From positions 23,808,001 through 23,872,000 of the forward strand of contig CM041465.1 in NCBI GenBank assembly GCA_023213395.1: a stretch of 64,000 nucleotides of DNA, written 5' to 3'. Below are positions 23,966 through 39,686 of the stretch, in pieces. The notes beneath the pieces are model-generated. The model was not told where the DNA came from. It saw only the letters and a list, made by a program, of their open reading frames with translations, and did no database searches. The stretch's first letter is position 1, and each line of letters starts with the position of its first letter. Source of the DNA: Cycas panzhihuaensis (lineage: Eukaryota > Cycadophyta). The position numbers were made by a program, and so were the translations under genes.

Positions 23966-25391
23966 CTTAATGTTTTTTCTCTCTCAAGCCTATTTTGTCT
24001 CTCATAATTTGAAATTTCTCTTTTCCCAAGGATTTGGTTAGCAAGTCAGCAACTTGTTCACATGAAGAACAATATTATAAGTTGGTTTCCTTATTGTGGA
24101 CCTTTTCTCTAATAAAGTGGCGTTGAACTTCAATGTGCTTGGTTCTGGCATGAAAGACTAGATTTTTGGTTAGTTTGATAGCACTTTGATTATCACAATA
24201 TATAACTATTGCTTGGTGTTGTGGTTGATTCAGATCACTCAAAAGTTATTGAAGCCACACAACTTTACATGTTGCTGATACTGCTACTTTATATTCTACT
24301 TCTGTTGATGAAAGTGCTACTGTAGGCTATTTTTTATTGCTCCATGAAACTGGAGCTAACCCTAAGAAGAAATAATAACCACTAGTTGACTTTCTCTGGT
24401 CCTTATCACCTGCTTAGTCTAAGTCACAAAATCATATAATGTTTGCTGATCCTCCTTTTAGATAAATCAATTTTAGCTCTGTTGTTCCCTTTAGATACCT
24501 CAATATCCTCAATGTTACCTTCCAATGCCTTATTCTAGGTTCTTACATATATCTGGATAGGAGTCCAATGGAATATGATATATCTGGCCTGGTAACATTG
24601 AGATATATCATACTTCCAACTAGTTGTATGTATAAAGTGAGATTGACGGCTTGTTCTTTTTCATCAGGAACCAGATTACAGTTGATCTCCATAGGAGTGG
24701 CACAGGGATTGCAATTAGTCATTCCAAATTTTTCCAATAGATCTTTTATATACTTTCCTTATGAAATGGATATATATTCATTTTGTTGATTTACTTCCAA
24801 TCCCAGATAATAGTTGAGCAAGCCAAGATCTATCATCTTAAATTCTTTTTCCAATTGTTCCTTTATATTTGCAATTGATTTATCATCATTTCCTGTCAAT
24901 ATCATGTCATCTGCATAGACAATAATAAGAGTAACTTTTTCATTCTCCTTTTTTATGAAGAGACTGGAGTCAGAGCTGCAACATTGGAAACCATTGTTAC
25001 ATAGGTGTTAATCTAATTTAACATACCAGGCATGAGGAGATTACTTCAATCGATATAGTGCCTTTTTTAATTTGCATACCAAGTGTTCCTCCATCTTTTT
25101 GATATATCCTTCAGGTTGTGTCATATACACATCTTCTTCGAGATCACCATTCAGAATGGCACTCTTGATATCCAATTGGAAAACATTCCAATTGTACATT
25201 GCTGCTAGAGCTATTATAGCTCTTACTATGTTCAATTTGGCCATAGGTGAGAAGGTCTCTTCGAAATCAATTCCAGTGGTTTGAGTGTATCCTTTAGCCA
25301 CTAGGCAAGCCTTATATTTTTCAATTTTTCCATATGCTCCTTCCTTGATTTTGTATACCCATCTATAGTTGGCCACAGATTTACTTATCAT
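23966..25391 (-). pseudogene. Copia reverse transcriptase and RNase H (decayed)
   Basis: The RT part (25391-24543) reads Y-R-W-V-Y-K-I-K, V-A-K-G-Y-T-Q, F-E-E-T-F-S-P-M, F-Q-L-D-I-K-S-A and V-Y-M-T-Q-P-E-G-Y, in that order. The catalytic Y-A-D-D is at about 24905-24920. Then come T-P-M-E and L-V-G-S-M-I-Y-L (near 24640-24690). RNase H continues leftward to about 24000, ending with V-A-D-L-L-T-K-S-L-like sequence. Stops are scattered. The RT N-terminal region is lost through the deletion at about 25390. Confidence 0.85.
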
Positions 25392-26411
25392 GTGTCAAGA
25401 TGCTCCTGAGTTAATAAACCAAGTGTCAGTTTCTTTTAGACCTGTTGATAAGGCAACTATGAAGGCAGTTTCTTCTTCATCTTCTTCCACCTGTTCTTTG
25501 CTATAGTTGCCCATAGGTCTTTTCCCTCTCTGAATGTCCAATCTCTTATAAGAACATTGATATGGGCAATAGCCACCCTGTCCACAATGATAACATATTT
25601 CAAACATTGTGTAGGTACTGGCAAGGTGTCTAGGTCTTCCATAATTGAAGCATATCCTGGAATCATGACTTCTACCACATCCTCTGTTATCTGGATACTT
25701 TCCATGACTAGGAGTTCTGGAATCTGGAGTTCGACCTCTTCCTCATGATTAGTTTCATCCTCCCGGTCCCAGATTTAATCTGGAAGCAAATGCATCTTCC
25801 AGTTCCATTGAATCTTCATAATGTCTATTTCTTTGTTCCTATCTAAGTAATATTCCTATTAGTTCATCAAGAGTCATTGTATCAATTTGATTATTATTCA
25901 TAATTGTGTTGATAGTTATGTCAAAGGTCTTGGGCAATTTACTAGAAACTATATGAATAAGTTCTGAATCAGACAGAATTTCTCCAGCACTCATTAGATC
26001 ATTTCTAAGAGAAGTTACCTTATGTATAAATCCTATCACTGTGTCATGATCTCTCATGTATAATTTATATAATTCTTCCTTCAAGATAAATATTTGGGCC
26101 TTATTCTTTTGACCAAATAAAATTTTAAAACATTTCCAAATGCTTGAAGTAGAAGTTAATTTCTTAATATATACCAACAAGGAACCAGCTACAGAGAGTT
26201 TTAGAATAATAACACCCGCATTATCCCTTTCTAACCAGTTAGATAAAGTAGCACTAGTATCATCTAGTCTGGCTTCAACCCCAAGAGCAATATTCCAAGT
26301 GTTTCTAGCCCTAAGAAGGGTTTCAATTTTAATTTTCCATATGTGATAGTTTCCTTCTATGAGTTTGCCTTGTTTTGATAGACCAAACAAGGGTGAGGCT
26401 ATGATTAACAA
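25392..26411 (-). pseudogene. gag: Copia gag with start of protease (truncated)
   Basis: The gag part (26411-25839) reads G-N-Y-H-I-W-K-I-K-I-E and other landmarks of the copia gag (UBN2/DUF4219-like) family. A zinc knuckle at about 25560-25600 reads C-Y-H-C-G-Q-G-G-Y-C-P-Y-Q-C, with Y where H is expected. The protease starts W-F-I-N-S-G-A-S at about 25398-25420, with N in place of the catalytic D, and is cut off right after it by the internal deletion that joins it to RT. No ATG start is clear near 26411. Confidence 0.8.
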
Positions 26412-27052
26412 TACAAAATAGTTCTAGACAGTACTTGACCATATAACTATATAGATTTCTATATGATTTTCATATAAACCCTAAGTGTATAGACTAGGGT
26501 AACTAATACCTCAAAAGGAGCATCTTTCAATCACCTACTAAGATCTAAAGGTAGTTTTCTGAAATCTATTCTCAAATGAGAGAAATCTGTCTTTGAGTGA
26601 AAACATGGGCCAGTAGGGTTTTTAATATTTTCTTAAAAATCTTTAAGAAAAAGGCATGAAATCTATTCAAACTTGAAAGCAATATATTTGAAATGAAGAT
26701 ACAGAGATATTAAGTCCAGAAATACTTGGATTTATGCCTAGATTTAAGAGAAATTTGAGTTTTCCTTTCAAACCCCACGCGGACTGGTAATCACCTGATT
26801 TGGCCCTCGAAACGACACCCGATGGCTTTAATGCAGAAGAGAAAGTTGCTAAGCACATTAAGATCTACTTACACATCAATTTTCATCTTAATCTAACTAC
26901 TTTGAATTTTTCTTATTTGTACAGTTCCGTACGAGTCCGTACATAGTCATTAAATGCCTTGATCAGTACATGGAGAGCCTCCTTAACTTGTCTCCTGAAG
27001 ACCTTTGACCTTTTCATAGAACAACGTTCTTTTCCTTTAAGTAGTTAAGCCT

Positions 27053-27070
27053 GAACCTGCTCTGATACCA
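27053..27070 (-). other. Primer-binding site of the copia element (initiator tRNA-Met)
   Basis: On the - strand TGGTATCAGAGCAGGTTC directly follows the LTR end CTCAACA. TGGTATCAGAGC is the standard complement of the plant initiator tRNA-Met 3' end used by copia elements. Confidence 0.9.
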
Positions 27071-27258
27071 TGTTGAGATTAGGTTTAGGAGATAGAAGAC
27101 TGATGACAGAATGTGATAATGTTTATTGAGAGAATGATGTCCTTAAATACAAAGAAAATTGGTAACCATTATAACTTGAAAGTTAACCAACCTATTAACT
27201 AAGTAACTAACTGCTTATATTAAATACATAATTAGAGGTAAAACAATACTTCTCAACA
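27071..27258 (-). repeat. 5' LTR of the copia element (188 bp)
   Basis: On the + strand it begins TGTTGAGATTAGG and ends TTCTCAACA, giving TGTTGAG/CTCAACA inverted ends. The target duplication TCAAC follows at 27259-27263. Confidence 0.85.
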
Positions 27259-29000
<1,742 letters not shown>

Positions 29001-29001
29001 C

Positions 29002-29019
29002 TAGTGACTATACTGGGGA
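29002..29019 (+). other. Primer-binding site of element X
   Basis: TAGTGACTATACTGGGGA follows LTR2 with a one-base spacer. It matches the A/Y/Z sites except at a few bases. Confidence 0.75.
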
Positions 29020-29207
29020 CCTACCAGTAAGAAAATCTTAGCATCCCTAGGTTTTCCTAGTGTTATCCCCTGTCTACTTCTTAATATCTCTATAGCATTT
29101 CGAGTAATCCTAACACCTTATCTTAAATCCAATCTTTACACTTTCATAGTCCCTTAGGTAGGCCATGAATGTGACATTTCTCTCATTTCTTATGTAGCCT
29201 CCCTCCT

Positions 29208-32400
<3,193 letters not shown>

Positions 32401-32771
32401 TATTTGATGCATTGGGAGTTCTTACCATAGTCTTTTCATCTACTTCCATACTTTCCTTTGACCTAACCACTTTATCCTATCATACTACTCATGTGCCAAA
32501 TGATATACCTACATTTTATATTGAGATAATCAAGGATGGCATCAACATCAAATAAGTCATTATTGATAAGGGATTGTCTATTAGTGTGATCCCTCTTCAT
32601 TTTATTAAGGACTTAGAAATTTTATTTTTTGATCTATATGAGTAGATTTATCAGGGATATGATAAAAATTAGAAGGTACCCCTTGGTCAGGTCACTCTTC
32701 CTCTTACTTTGGAAGAAAAGATGGTTCTTATTGAATTGACTATCATTGATCTTGATTTGGAGTATAACATC
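32401..32771 (+). pseudogene. Protease of element X, 5' part (split by Y)
   Basis: Readable pieces are V-I-I-D-K-G-L-S (active-site region, D-K-G in place of D-S/T-G, about 32554-32577), G-Y-D near 32655, V-P-L-G-Q-V-T-L-P-L-T-L-E and L-D-L-E-Y-N-I just before 32771. The next residues, L-L-G-R-P, resume at 58378 after element Y. The last five bases, ACATC (32767-32771), are the target duplication of Y. Confidence 0.75.
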
Positions 32772-33280
32772 TGGAATCGTGTTTGTGGGATGGTCACTAC
32801 ACTTAGTAGGGGTTAAGGTGGTAAATGACTAATGCCAGAATATGGATAAGATCCTGCAAGCGGAAGAGAACACCACACAAGGCATATGTGCGCCAGAGCC
32901 CAAGTTCAGGACCCACGAATGGTGCCTAACTTCCTCAGAGTAGCTTTTGCTTTTGGTCCTGAGGGGCAAGATACACATGAAGGTATCTTAGGTAGTCCCA
33001 AAGGTTGAGGTCCTCCCACCTTTGGATGGCCAGAAGGGAGAAGGAGAGACCCACAAAAAGGGGGTTCCAATAGAAGGAGGAAAAGTTGCAAGCACAATGG
33101 GCACGGATGAAAGGGAAATGGGTGCGAAAAAAACACAACTAAAGTCCCCTAGGTTGGTTAACTCAAGGTGAGTCTATGAGAGAATAAGAGGTGGAGAGTG
33201 AAGGCCTAGTTGCTATGAAAGCAAGAGGAAGAGGGTTTAAGCCTTAATAATGGTGAATAAGGCCGTGAATGGTTGGATGT
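32772..33280 (-). repeat. 3' LTR of Y, left piece
   Basis: It begins TGGAATCGTG, the inverted LTR end, and aligns with 55380-55889. It ends GATGT (33276-33280), the target duplication of element Z. It continues at 49818. Confidence 0.85.
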
Positions 33281-35826
33281 TGAAACGCTCCCTACGGGGT
33301 GGTGTCCCTACGTCTAGCAAAAAGGATATAAGAATACACAATGCTAACTAAACTAGGTAGCAAGGACTTCACCTCGTAGGGCATTCGTGCACCAGAGTGT
33401 GGATTTGGAACTGTAAGGTGCCTGGTTGCTTCTAGGTAGCCGTGCAAAGCAAAGCCTTCCTACCCCTCGGATGGCCAGGAAGAGGAGAAAGTGCTTTGCG
33501 CATTGCGTCTTCTCAAGGTAATGAGAAGGCAATGAACGGAAGGGCAGCTAACTAACGTACATGCAAATGCAACAAGGGGGGCGCAATGAGGGTAACTCAA
33601 ATGTAATGTAAACAAGCTAACTACGCTATGTAAAGCAAGAAATAATGTAAAAATGAGTGCGCTTTTCCTTTTCCCTTTTTAATCTTTTACAATTTCTTAA
33701 CTACACAAGCAAATATATGAAAGGCAACAATGTAAAAGGGATACGTGGGAAACAAGGAGAATACCTGGATCCAATGCCTGAATGGAGTGTTGCTCGTCTC
33801 TTTAAGTCTCGCTTCTTTCTACTCCGTTCATCGTGCATGCGATGCCGATCGGCAGCGATTGCCGGAAGCAATAGAAGAGGGGCTCACTTACCTCCCCTTA
33901 GGCATGTAAAAGCAAATGAACAGAAAGAAACGAAAAGCTTAAAACAAAAAAAGAAATGCACCACAAGGGGAACTAACCTGCAATGGGTTTGTTCCACATG
34001 TCACTCCACTAACGCGCGGTCCTGCAAACGAGTGAGGAGGATACCTTCCTCTTGAAAGAGAGGCTATGAAATATACTAAAATATATATACTAAAATCAAG
34101 TGGAACTTAAATCTATGCTAATCAGCAATACATAGTCAACTAATAATAGCAATACGCAATCAATACTCTCACCACCATACACCATAAAGACACTCAAAAG
34201 GGAAAGGAGTATAGCCTTGGGATGGCTAACTCACCTATGGAAGACCTCCACAGGACTCGGGAAGGGGAAACTAGTTAATAATAAGGTAGTAAAGCAACAA
34301 ACCATAACAAGGAAACAAATAATAAATAAAACTTGGGGCTTGGATAGGGACCAATACCAACAGATGAGACTTCTGGTAATGACGTAGCGACGGGTTGCCT
34401 ACACTATCTTGAACACCACAACTAAATTCCCTAAACTCCCTTAGCCCATTCCCTAAGAAAGCACTAATGGAAAAAGGAAAGAGGATAAGGGATGGAACCA
34501 TTGGGGAGAAGGATAGTAATGGGGGACGAAACCCCGCCTACCTCCCTCAAATCCTCTTATGTCACTCCTTTGCATCAGCTAACCAAGGAAGGGGTAAAAG
34601 AGATGGTTTAAGGAAAATAGTGAGGCCTCCAAAAAACCGTGGGGGAATATCACTAATCTAGTGCAACAACATAAAGAAAACTAGACAAACTAGGATTTTA
34701 TTCATTAACAGATAAAAGAAATAAGAACAAAATGAATTGCAAGTAGAAACAAGAATTACCTTGTAGGAAGAGAATCAAGCATGAGTTTTGTTGTTAGGAA
34801 ACAATAGCAATGACTAACGTATAAGGGCTAATTATGATAGGTTTTTGCAAGAGGGAAGTGAGGAGAAATCCTTGCAAACTTAGAGCCTTAGAAGTTGGCT
34901 CTTTGGAGAAGCCTTTGGGTAGAAATATCTCTTGGAAACTTGAGTCCTTACAGAGAGGTATGAGGCTTGCTGTTGAGAGCTGTAGGGGGCAGCAATGTCC
35001 CTGCAAATCCAACTGGTAGTAGTCCTTCTCTCCTTTGTCAAGTTCCTATGCATGTAGATTGTCTTTCTCTGTGTATTTTTTGTTGAAAAGTCAGAAATTT
35101 AGCCAAAAGATCTTGAGAATGGGGAGTAAAATCCCCTTTATCCCTCTATTCACAGCAGGTGAACGTTGGGAATGTCAGGGCAACTCGAATCAATCGATGC
35201 CATGTGGCAGTTACACAAAAAAAATGGAAAATGTCGTGTGGTTCTCTTTTTTTAAATTTCAAACATTCATGCCACGGTAAACTCTGCGGTACTGTAGAAA
35301 AGACCATGGTATGCTAAGTTTATAGTGGTATCAGATTGGAAACAAAAAAAAAGAAAAAAGAGAAAAAACATAAGGTTTTGAAGTAAAAATCAAGGCTAAA
35401 CATAAGCTGGAGTAGCTGGGGGGATGCCCAGGTAATGGGCAGGGTACCTAAAATAATGAAAAGAGTCCTAACTAAGGATTAAATCAGGCTTAGGAAGGAC
35501 TGCAATGTAAGCAACATGTTGTAACGGGAGCAAATAGGACTGACTGAAATATCTCAGGAGACCATGGAGACAATGTGGGTAGTTGTGCACCATATGGGGT
35601 GTAGCATTCACTGAGGAATGTCCCCGCTATGAGTCATCATAGGCTGATGAGGTGCCGTAAGCATATGCAATATGATCAAGCAAAGAAGCAATGCATGCAG
35701 GCAGATATATGTCAGGCAATCTACGCTAAATAATCTCAATCAAGTATGGGCAAGAAAAAGTAAGAACGTATACCTGAACGTACCTGCGTCGATGAGTCTC
35801 GAGTCCATTCCCAAGAGTTAGAAACA
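33281..35826 (-). repeat. 3' LTR of Z
   Basis: It has 2546 bp, beginning TGAAACGCTCCCTACGGGG and ending GAGTTAGAAACA on the + strand. A 95-base stretch compared with the other LTR (47461 onward) shows about eight differences. A GGTACT palindrome block lies at about 35276-35333. The polypurine tract beside it is decayed. An ORF at 33657-34055 (+) has a counterpart in the other LTR but no domain. Confidence 0.9.
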
Positions 35827-36180
35827 TCGCCTCGCGGCAGAGCCTTACTACTTAGAAGCGTAACGTGATGGCGAATGCCGACAATCAAAGATATGAGTAG
35901 CACATGCATATATATATATAAATAATAAAGAGCAGCACATGGGCTAAGGGCGTAGGCGAGTGTCATGGCAGAACACATAGACAAGGGAGACGGAGATGAG
36001 GACAACGTAGGGATTGCCTACGCATCATCTAAGCATCGACCTGTAACTGGAATAAGCAAGTAAAAGGGGATGCCCCCGTTGCTAGAGTACAACGTGAAGT
36101 AGGAGGGCATCCAGCAAGTAGAGCAAGCATATCTAACTAACAGCAACTAGAGACTAGGGCACAGGCTGGCCAGGCAAGCC

Positions 36181-36603
36181 TTAGGGGTGGTCGTCCAGAA
36201 GAGGGAGGCGACACTCAAGGATGAGGCAGACAAGACTGTTGGCCTCAGCATTGAGGTCCTTAGGGATATGCTGAATATCCACCAATGAGAAACGAGCTAG
36301 AAGAGACCTGGCAGCAGACGTGAGGGTTCTCAGGTGAGGGCATCGCACCTGGTAGACCTAGGTGAGATGGGACACCACAACCTGAGAATCGCAAAGCAAC
36401 ACGATGGACCCGTGATGGAAATGGAGAGCATCAGTAAGGGCTTCAACAATGGCTGTGTACTCAGCTTCGTTATTAGTCGCCTTGGGAAGGAAAACCCCGA
36501 AATATAAGAAATCGTGTTTGGAGGGGCTGCGAAGAATCCATACAGCGGCGGAAGGTCCGGGGTTGCCGCGACTTCCACCATCGGTAAAAATGAAAAGGGA
36601 CAT
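36181..36603 (-). pseudogene. Archaeal-type RNase H (aRNH) of element Z
   Basis: 141 codons, exactly as in A. It begins M-S-L-F-I-F-T-D-G-G-S-R-G-N-P-G-P-S. The catalytic set is D (F-T-D-G), E (N-N-E-A-E-Y) and D (L-C-D-S-Q-V-V-V-S). TAG interrupts at codon 82 (36358-36360), followed by V-Y-Q-V in the same frame, and the end reads L-L-D-D-H-P then TAA at 36181-36183. Apart from the shared TAG the frame is open. It is divergent from the antisense gene, whose TATA box is 526 bp away. Confidence 0.85.
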
Positions 36604-37129
36604 GTCTAAACACTAAATCCTGTAGCAAACAAATAGCAATGAAAGTAAAAGAAAGACTCAAATGGTGAGGAAAAAGATGGCTAAGAAGGGTAGGAGGACC
36701 TAGCAATGAGGTTACCTGAGAATGAGAGCAAACAATCTGGCCACTAGTTGAGAGTGGGCAGAGAAAAGATGCCTTAGAGTGCCAAAGGTTACTTTGGGAA
36801 GTAAAACATGCCCCCAGACGGGGGGGCACTCCCTTTGGAGACCCCAGGGGCAAAAAAGGGCTACAGAAACGAGTCCAGGGTGGCGAAAGAAGCCAAACGA
36901 GTATAAACTCGAGCACGCATGGGAGTAGCGCATAAAACGATGTAGAAGGGCCCTGGTAAAAGTGCGATAATGAGGTGCCATAAATGCCCTTACAAGGGAG
37001 GGCAAAAAGGGTGTCACTAGAGCACAATAGGCGATAAGGCCAGAAGGTAAAGGCTATCAGGGTGACGAGACGGTCCCAATGACTTTCGTGGAGCTAGAAA
37101 CAGAAGAAGTGCCCATCAGGGCCCCCGCC
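36604..37129. other. Divergent spacer between aRNH and antisense gene, element Z
   Basis: Conserved with A (19153-19692) and Y (53075-53612). It contains ORFs on the - strand (36712-37017; 36473-37027) whose relatives in A and Y use other frames. It is probably the shared 5' regulatory and leader region of the two divergent genes. Confidence 0.45.
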
Positions 37130-37137
37130 TATATAAG
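37130..37137 (+). promoter_or_regulatory. TATA box of the antisense gene, element Z
   Basis: TATATAAG is preceded by AGTGCCCATCAGGGCCCC and followed by a GGATTCATTTTC block, as in Y (53613) and A (- strand, 19144). It lies 160 bp upstream of the exon 1 ATG. Confidence 0.7.
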
Positions 37138-37296
37138 GGAAACGAATGAAAATCGGATTCATTTTCAACGACTCTCATACGAAACTAGAGCCATTCCCTT
37201 ACGACGCGGAGCACTACCCGACTTCAGAGGCATGCAGGAGACGATCTGACCATTGGATCTGAGTGCAGCAAGAGCCATTATGACCAGAGGGACGAG

Positions 37297-39686
37297 ATGG
37301 CGACGATCAGGCCAGACCTAGTGAGTGGATCTCACGAAACCTTCCCCATTTCAAAGTTCAAAGTTTAATGCTTTTTAGTTAATTTTATACATTTTTATGC
37401 CCCTTATGGGCAATTGGATGCCTTTCAAAGTCTGAATTAGACCCAGAAAGAGGTAGGGACCTGGGCATTAGGGAGCCCTGGTCCTGCTAACTACCTGGGG
37501 TCCACCACAAAAATTTTAAGATTTTCTAGGTAGAAACCCCCTTTAGGGGTTGTTGCTCGCATCTGCCCAAGATCGCGGCACCATAATCTTGGCCACGGGA
37601 TCGCTACAGGATAGCGGTCGCCATGGGACCCACTCTAAATTTAGTGGTACCACTAAATTTAGAGCAGTACGTAGGCAAAAAATTAAAAAACTAGAAAAAC
37701 AACCGGAGAGGGGCCAAACGGCCCCCAAAATTTAGGCAGGAAAGTCAAAAAGGAAGCTAAGAGTATAGGTGACTGCTAGGAGGTTGACCTTGGCTGATTT
37801 TTGATGATTGCAGGTAGTTACCATGGTGGACAACTGTGAGAATGTAGGCATGCCCATACTAAGCTACATGGAGATGGCATCCCAAGAGGACAAGGCGACT
37901 CTACGATGATGTGGCCTATATAAGGCCCTCAAGACACCTCAGTTCGCATCAAACTAGAGGCTTTTGGTTAATATCGTGTCACATTGGGATAGGAGGAGGC
38001 ACGTATTTCACCTACCTCAGATAGGTGATGTCACTATTACCCTAGGGGATATCAGGTAGATTCTAGGGGTTCTAGTGACAGGGAGTTCAGTGAGGTTGGG
38101 AGTACTGCCTAGCATTGAGGTAGCACACAGGGAGGTGGCCCAGTTCTTCACAAGGACCGATAGGTGGGAGTGGAGGGGAGCTGCCCTCCAGACTATGCTC
38201 ATGTCACAGATTCCTCGAGTGAGGAAGCTGATAGTACTATACATTCTATTCCAGATTTCCCAGAAATAGAACTACAGGGAGATCCCTGGAGGCTGGGTGG
38301 ATGCAGCATGCCGATGTGAGGCTGACGAGAGGATGGATTGAGCTACCCTAGTCGCAACGAACCTCGTTGCTTAGCTAGACACCATCCAGAGATCTGGCAG
38401 GGGAGGATTCTCTTACAGCACGCTATTGCAGTGCTAGTTTTTTTACCATTTTGTAGTAGTGGCACCAGTAGGAGGGCCATACCCCATAGCAGAGTGGGCC
38501 TCGATGGTCCATAGATGGTAGACGCAGCTTCGAGGGAGAGAGGATCAGGTGCATATCCGTCAGTCGGTCGATGCGACGTCGCTCAACCTCCTCATTTTGA
38601 TAGACTATACAGTAGAGCCATATAGGGCAGTGAGGTGGGAGAGTAACGATGGGGCAGACAGAGCAGGAGCGCCCATTGATGATGACGATGACGATGACAG
38701 CGACGGCGATAGCGGTGATGACAGTGATGATGGGGGAGATGGGGCTAGCCCATCACGACCTGTAGGAGAGGTAGGTCCATCACGGTCGGCAGGAGGAGCA
38801 GCAGGACCATCTAGGACTGCCGAAGGAGGGGCAGGCCCATCAGGAGCCGCTGAGGGGAGCAGGGTGCCTAAGACCAGGGGCCACAGACTACAGATCATGA
38901 GGAGATCCCAAGAGACGAGGGTCGAGCCAATCCCTGCTAGGAGCAAGGTTCAGACAGAGGAGGTACCTGAGGATGAAGTACCTACAGCTGGTAGAGGGCT
39001 AGGAGACGAGGATGTCGCTCGAGCAAAGGAGTCGGCAGCCATGGCAGGTGAGACCTAACTGTTTCCTTAGTCGTTTGACATCTAGATAGATACTTGGTTT
39101 CATTTTATTATGGTATGCAGTGGGGATATACACTGACACACGGCATGTTACATTGACAGGTGTAGTAGAGGTCCGGAGACTGGTGGAGGCCATGGTGAGG
39201 GATATGTTCCCTTAGGTCTACACAGAGGGGCAACCACCCATCCAGGCAGAGGATGCGCCCAGGTCGGCAGGAGCCCATATGCAGGTGTTCACCCCACTGG
39301 CGAGGGTGAGAGACATTTAGGCTGCAGAGTCCTAGGAACACATGGCATTGCGGGGGTAGCTGCAGCGAGAGCTCGACGCAGCGAGGGGCGAGCGGGATGA
39401 GCTGTGCAGACGAGTCCAGGACTTAGAGGCTCAGGGTGGACCATAAGGAGATGCAGAGAGTAGGATCCGCATAGCAGTGCTGGAGGAGTACCTCAGAGCG
39501 ATAGAGGAGAGGTTCCAGAGTATGGAGGAGGGACTCCGAGGAGAGAGGGATCATATCCAGGCTCAATATGATCAGCTAGTGGCGCAAATAGCCTCGAGGT
39601 CGAGTAGGAGCTGGACCTATACGCACACAGCGGCTACGGCCCCAAGACAACCTCAGGACGAGCGGAGCAAGGTGGGTAGCTCGTGA
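37297..39686 (+). pseudogene. Antisense spliced PMD-like gene of element Z
   Basis: This copy gives the clearest gene model. Exon 1 is 37297-37320, eight codons (M-A-T-I-R-P-D-L). Intron 1 is 37321-37813 (GTGAGT...TTGCAG, phase 0). Exon 2 is 37814-39047, 1234 nt in a single frame. Intron 2 is 39048-39159 (GTGAGA...GACAG, phase 1). Exon 3 is 39160-39686, ending TGA. About 590 residues in all. Residues about 15-150 resemble the plant mobile domain (W-D-R-R-R-H-V-F-H-L-P-Q then D-V-T-I-T and D-I-R-x-I-L-G-V). An aspartate-rich tract lies at about residues 297-320. Exon 3 has heptad-like E/R/L-rich stretches typical of coiled coil. Internal stops (about a dozen) are mostly TAG or TGA where A has Trp or Gln. 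The gene probably came from a captured host or PMD-bearing transposon gene. Role unknown. Confidence 0.7.
37633..37664. repeat. Perfect 32-bp palindrome in intron 1 of the Z antisense gene
   Basis: CTCTAAATTTAGTGG followed by TACC and the mirror arm is fully self-complementary, centred on GGTACC. Imperfect relatives sit at the same place in A (about 18610-18650) and Y (about 54118-54160), each after GGGACC, and in the LTRs of A, Y and Z. Confidence 0.85.

Larger units (their letters stand above)
23856..27258 (-). mobile_element. Ty1/copia element, internally deleted
   Basis: A 3.4-kb copia element lies inverted in LTR2. The 5' LTR is on the right (27071-27258), followed on the - strand by an initiator-tRNA-Met primer-binding site, gag, a fragment of protease, RT and RNase H, then a truncated 3' LTR at the left edge. 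Integrase is absent. Target duplication is TTAAC/TCAAC. Order protease-RT with no integrase left shows an internal deletion of about 2 kb compared with intact copia elements. Confidence 0.85.

Noticed and set aside
38605-38946. 113-codon ORF opposite the antisense gene of Z
   Set aside because: Mirror of the acidic, Ser/Gly/Pro-rich part of exon 2; the + frame is the one conserved in A.
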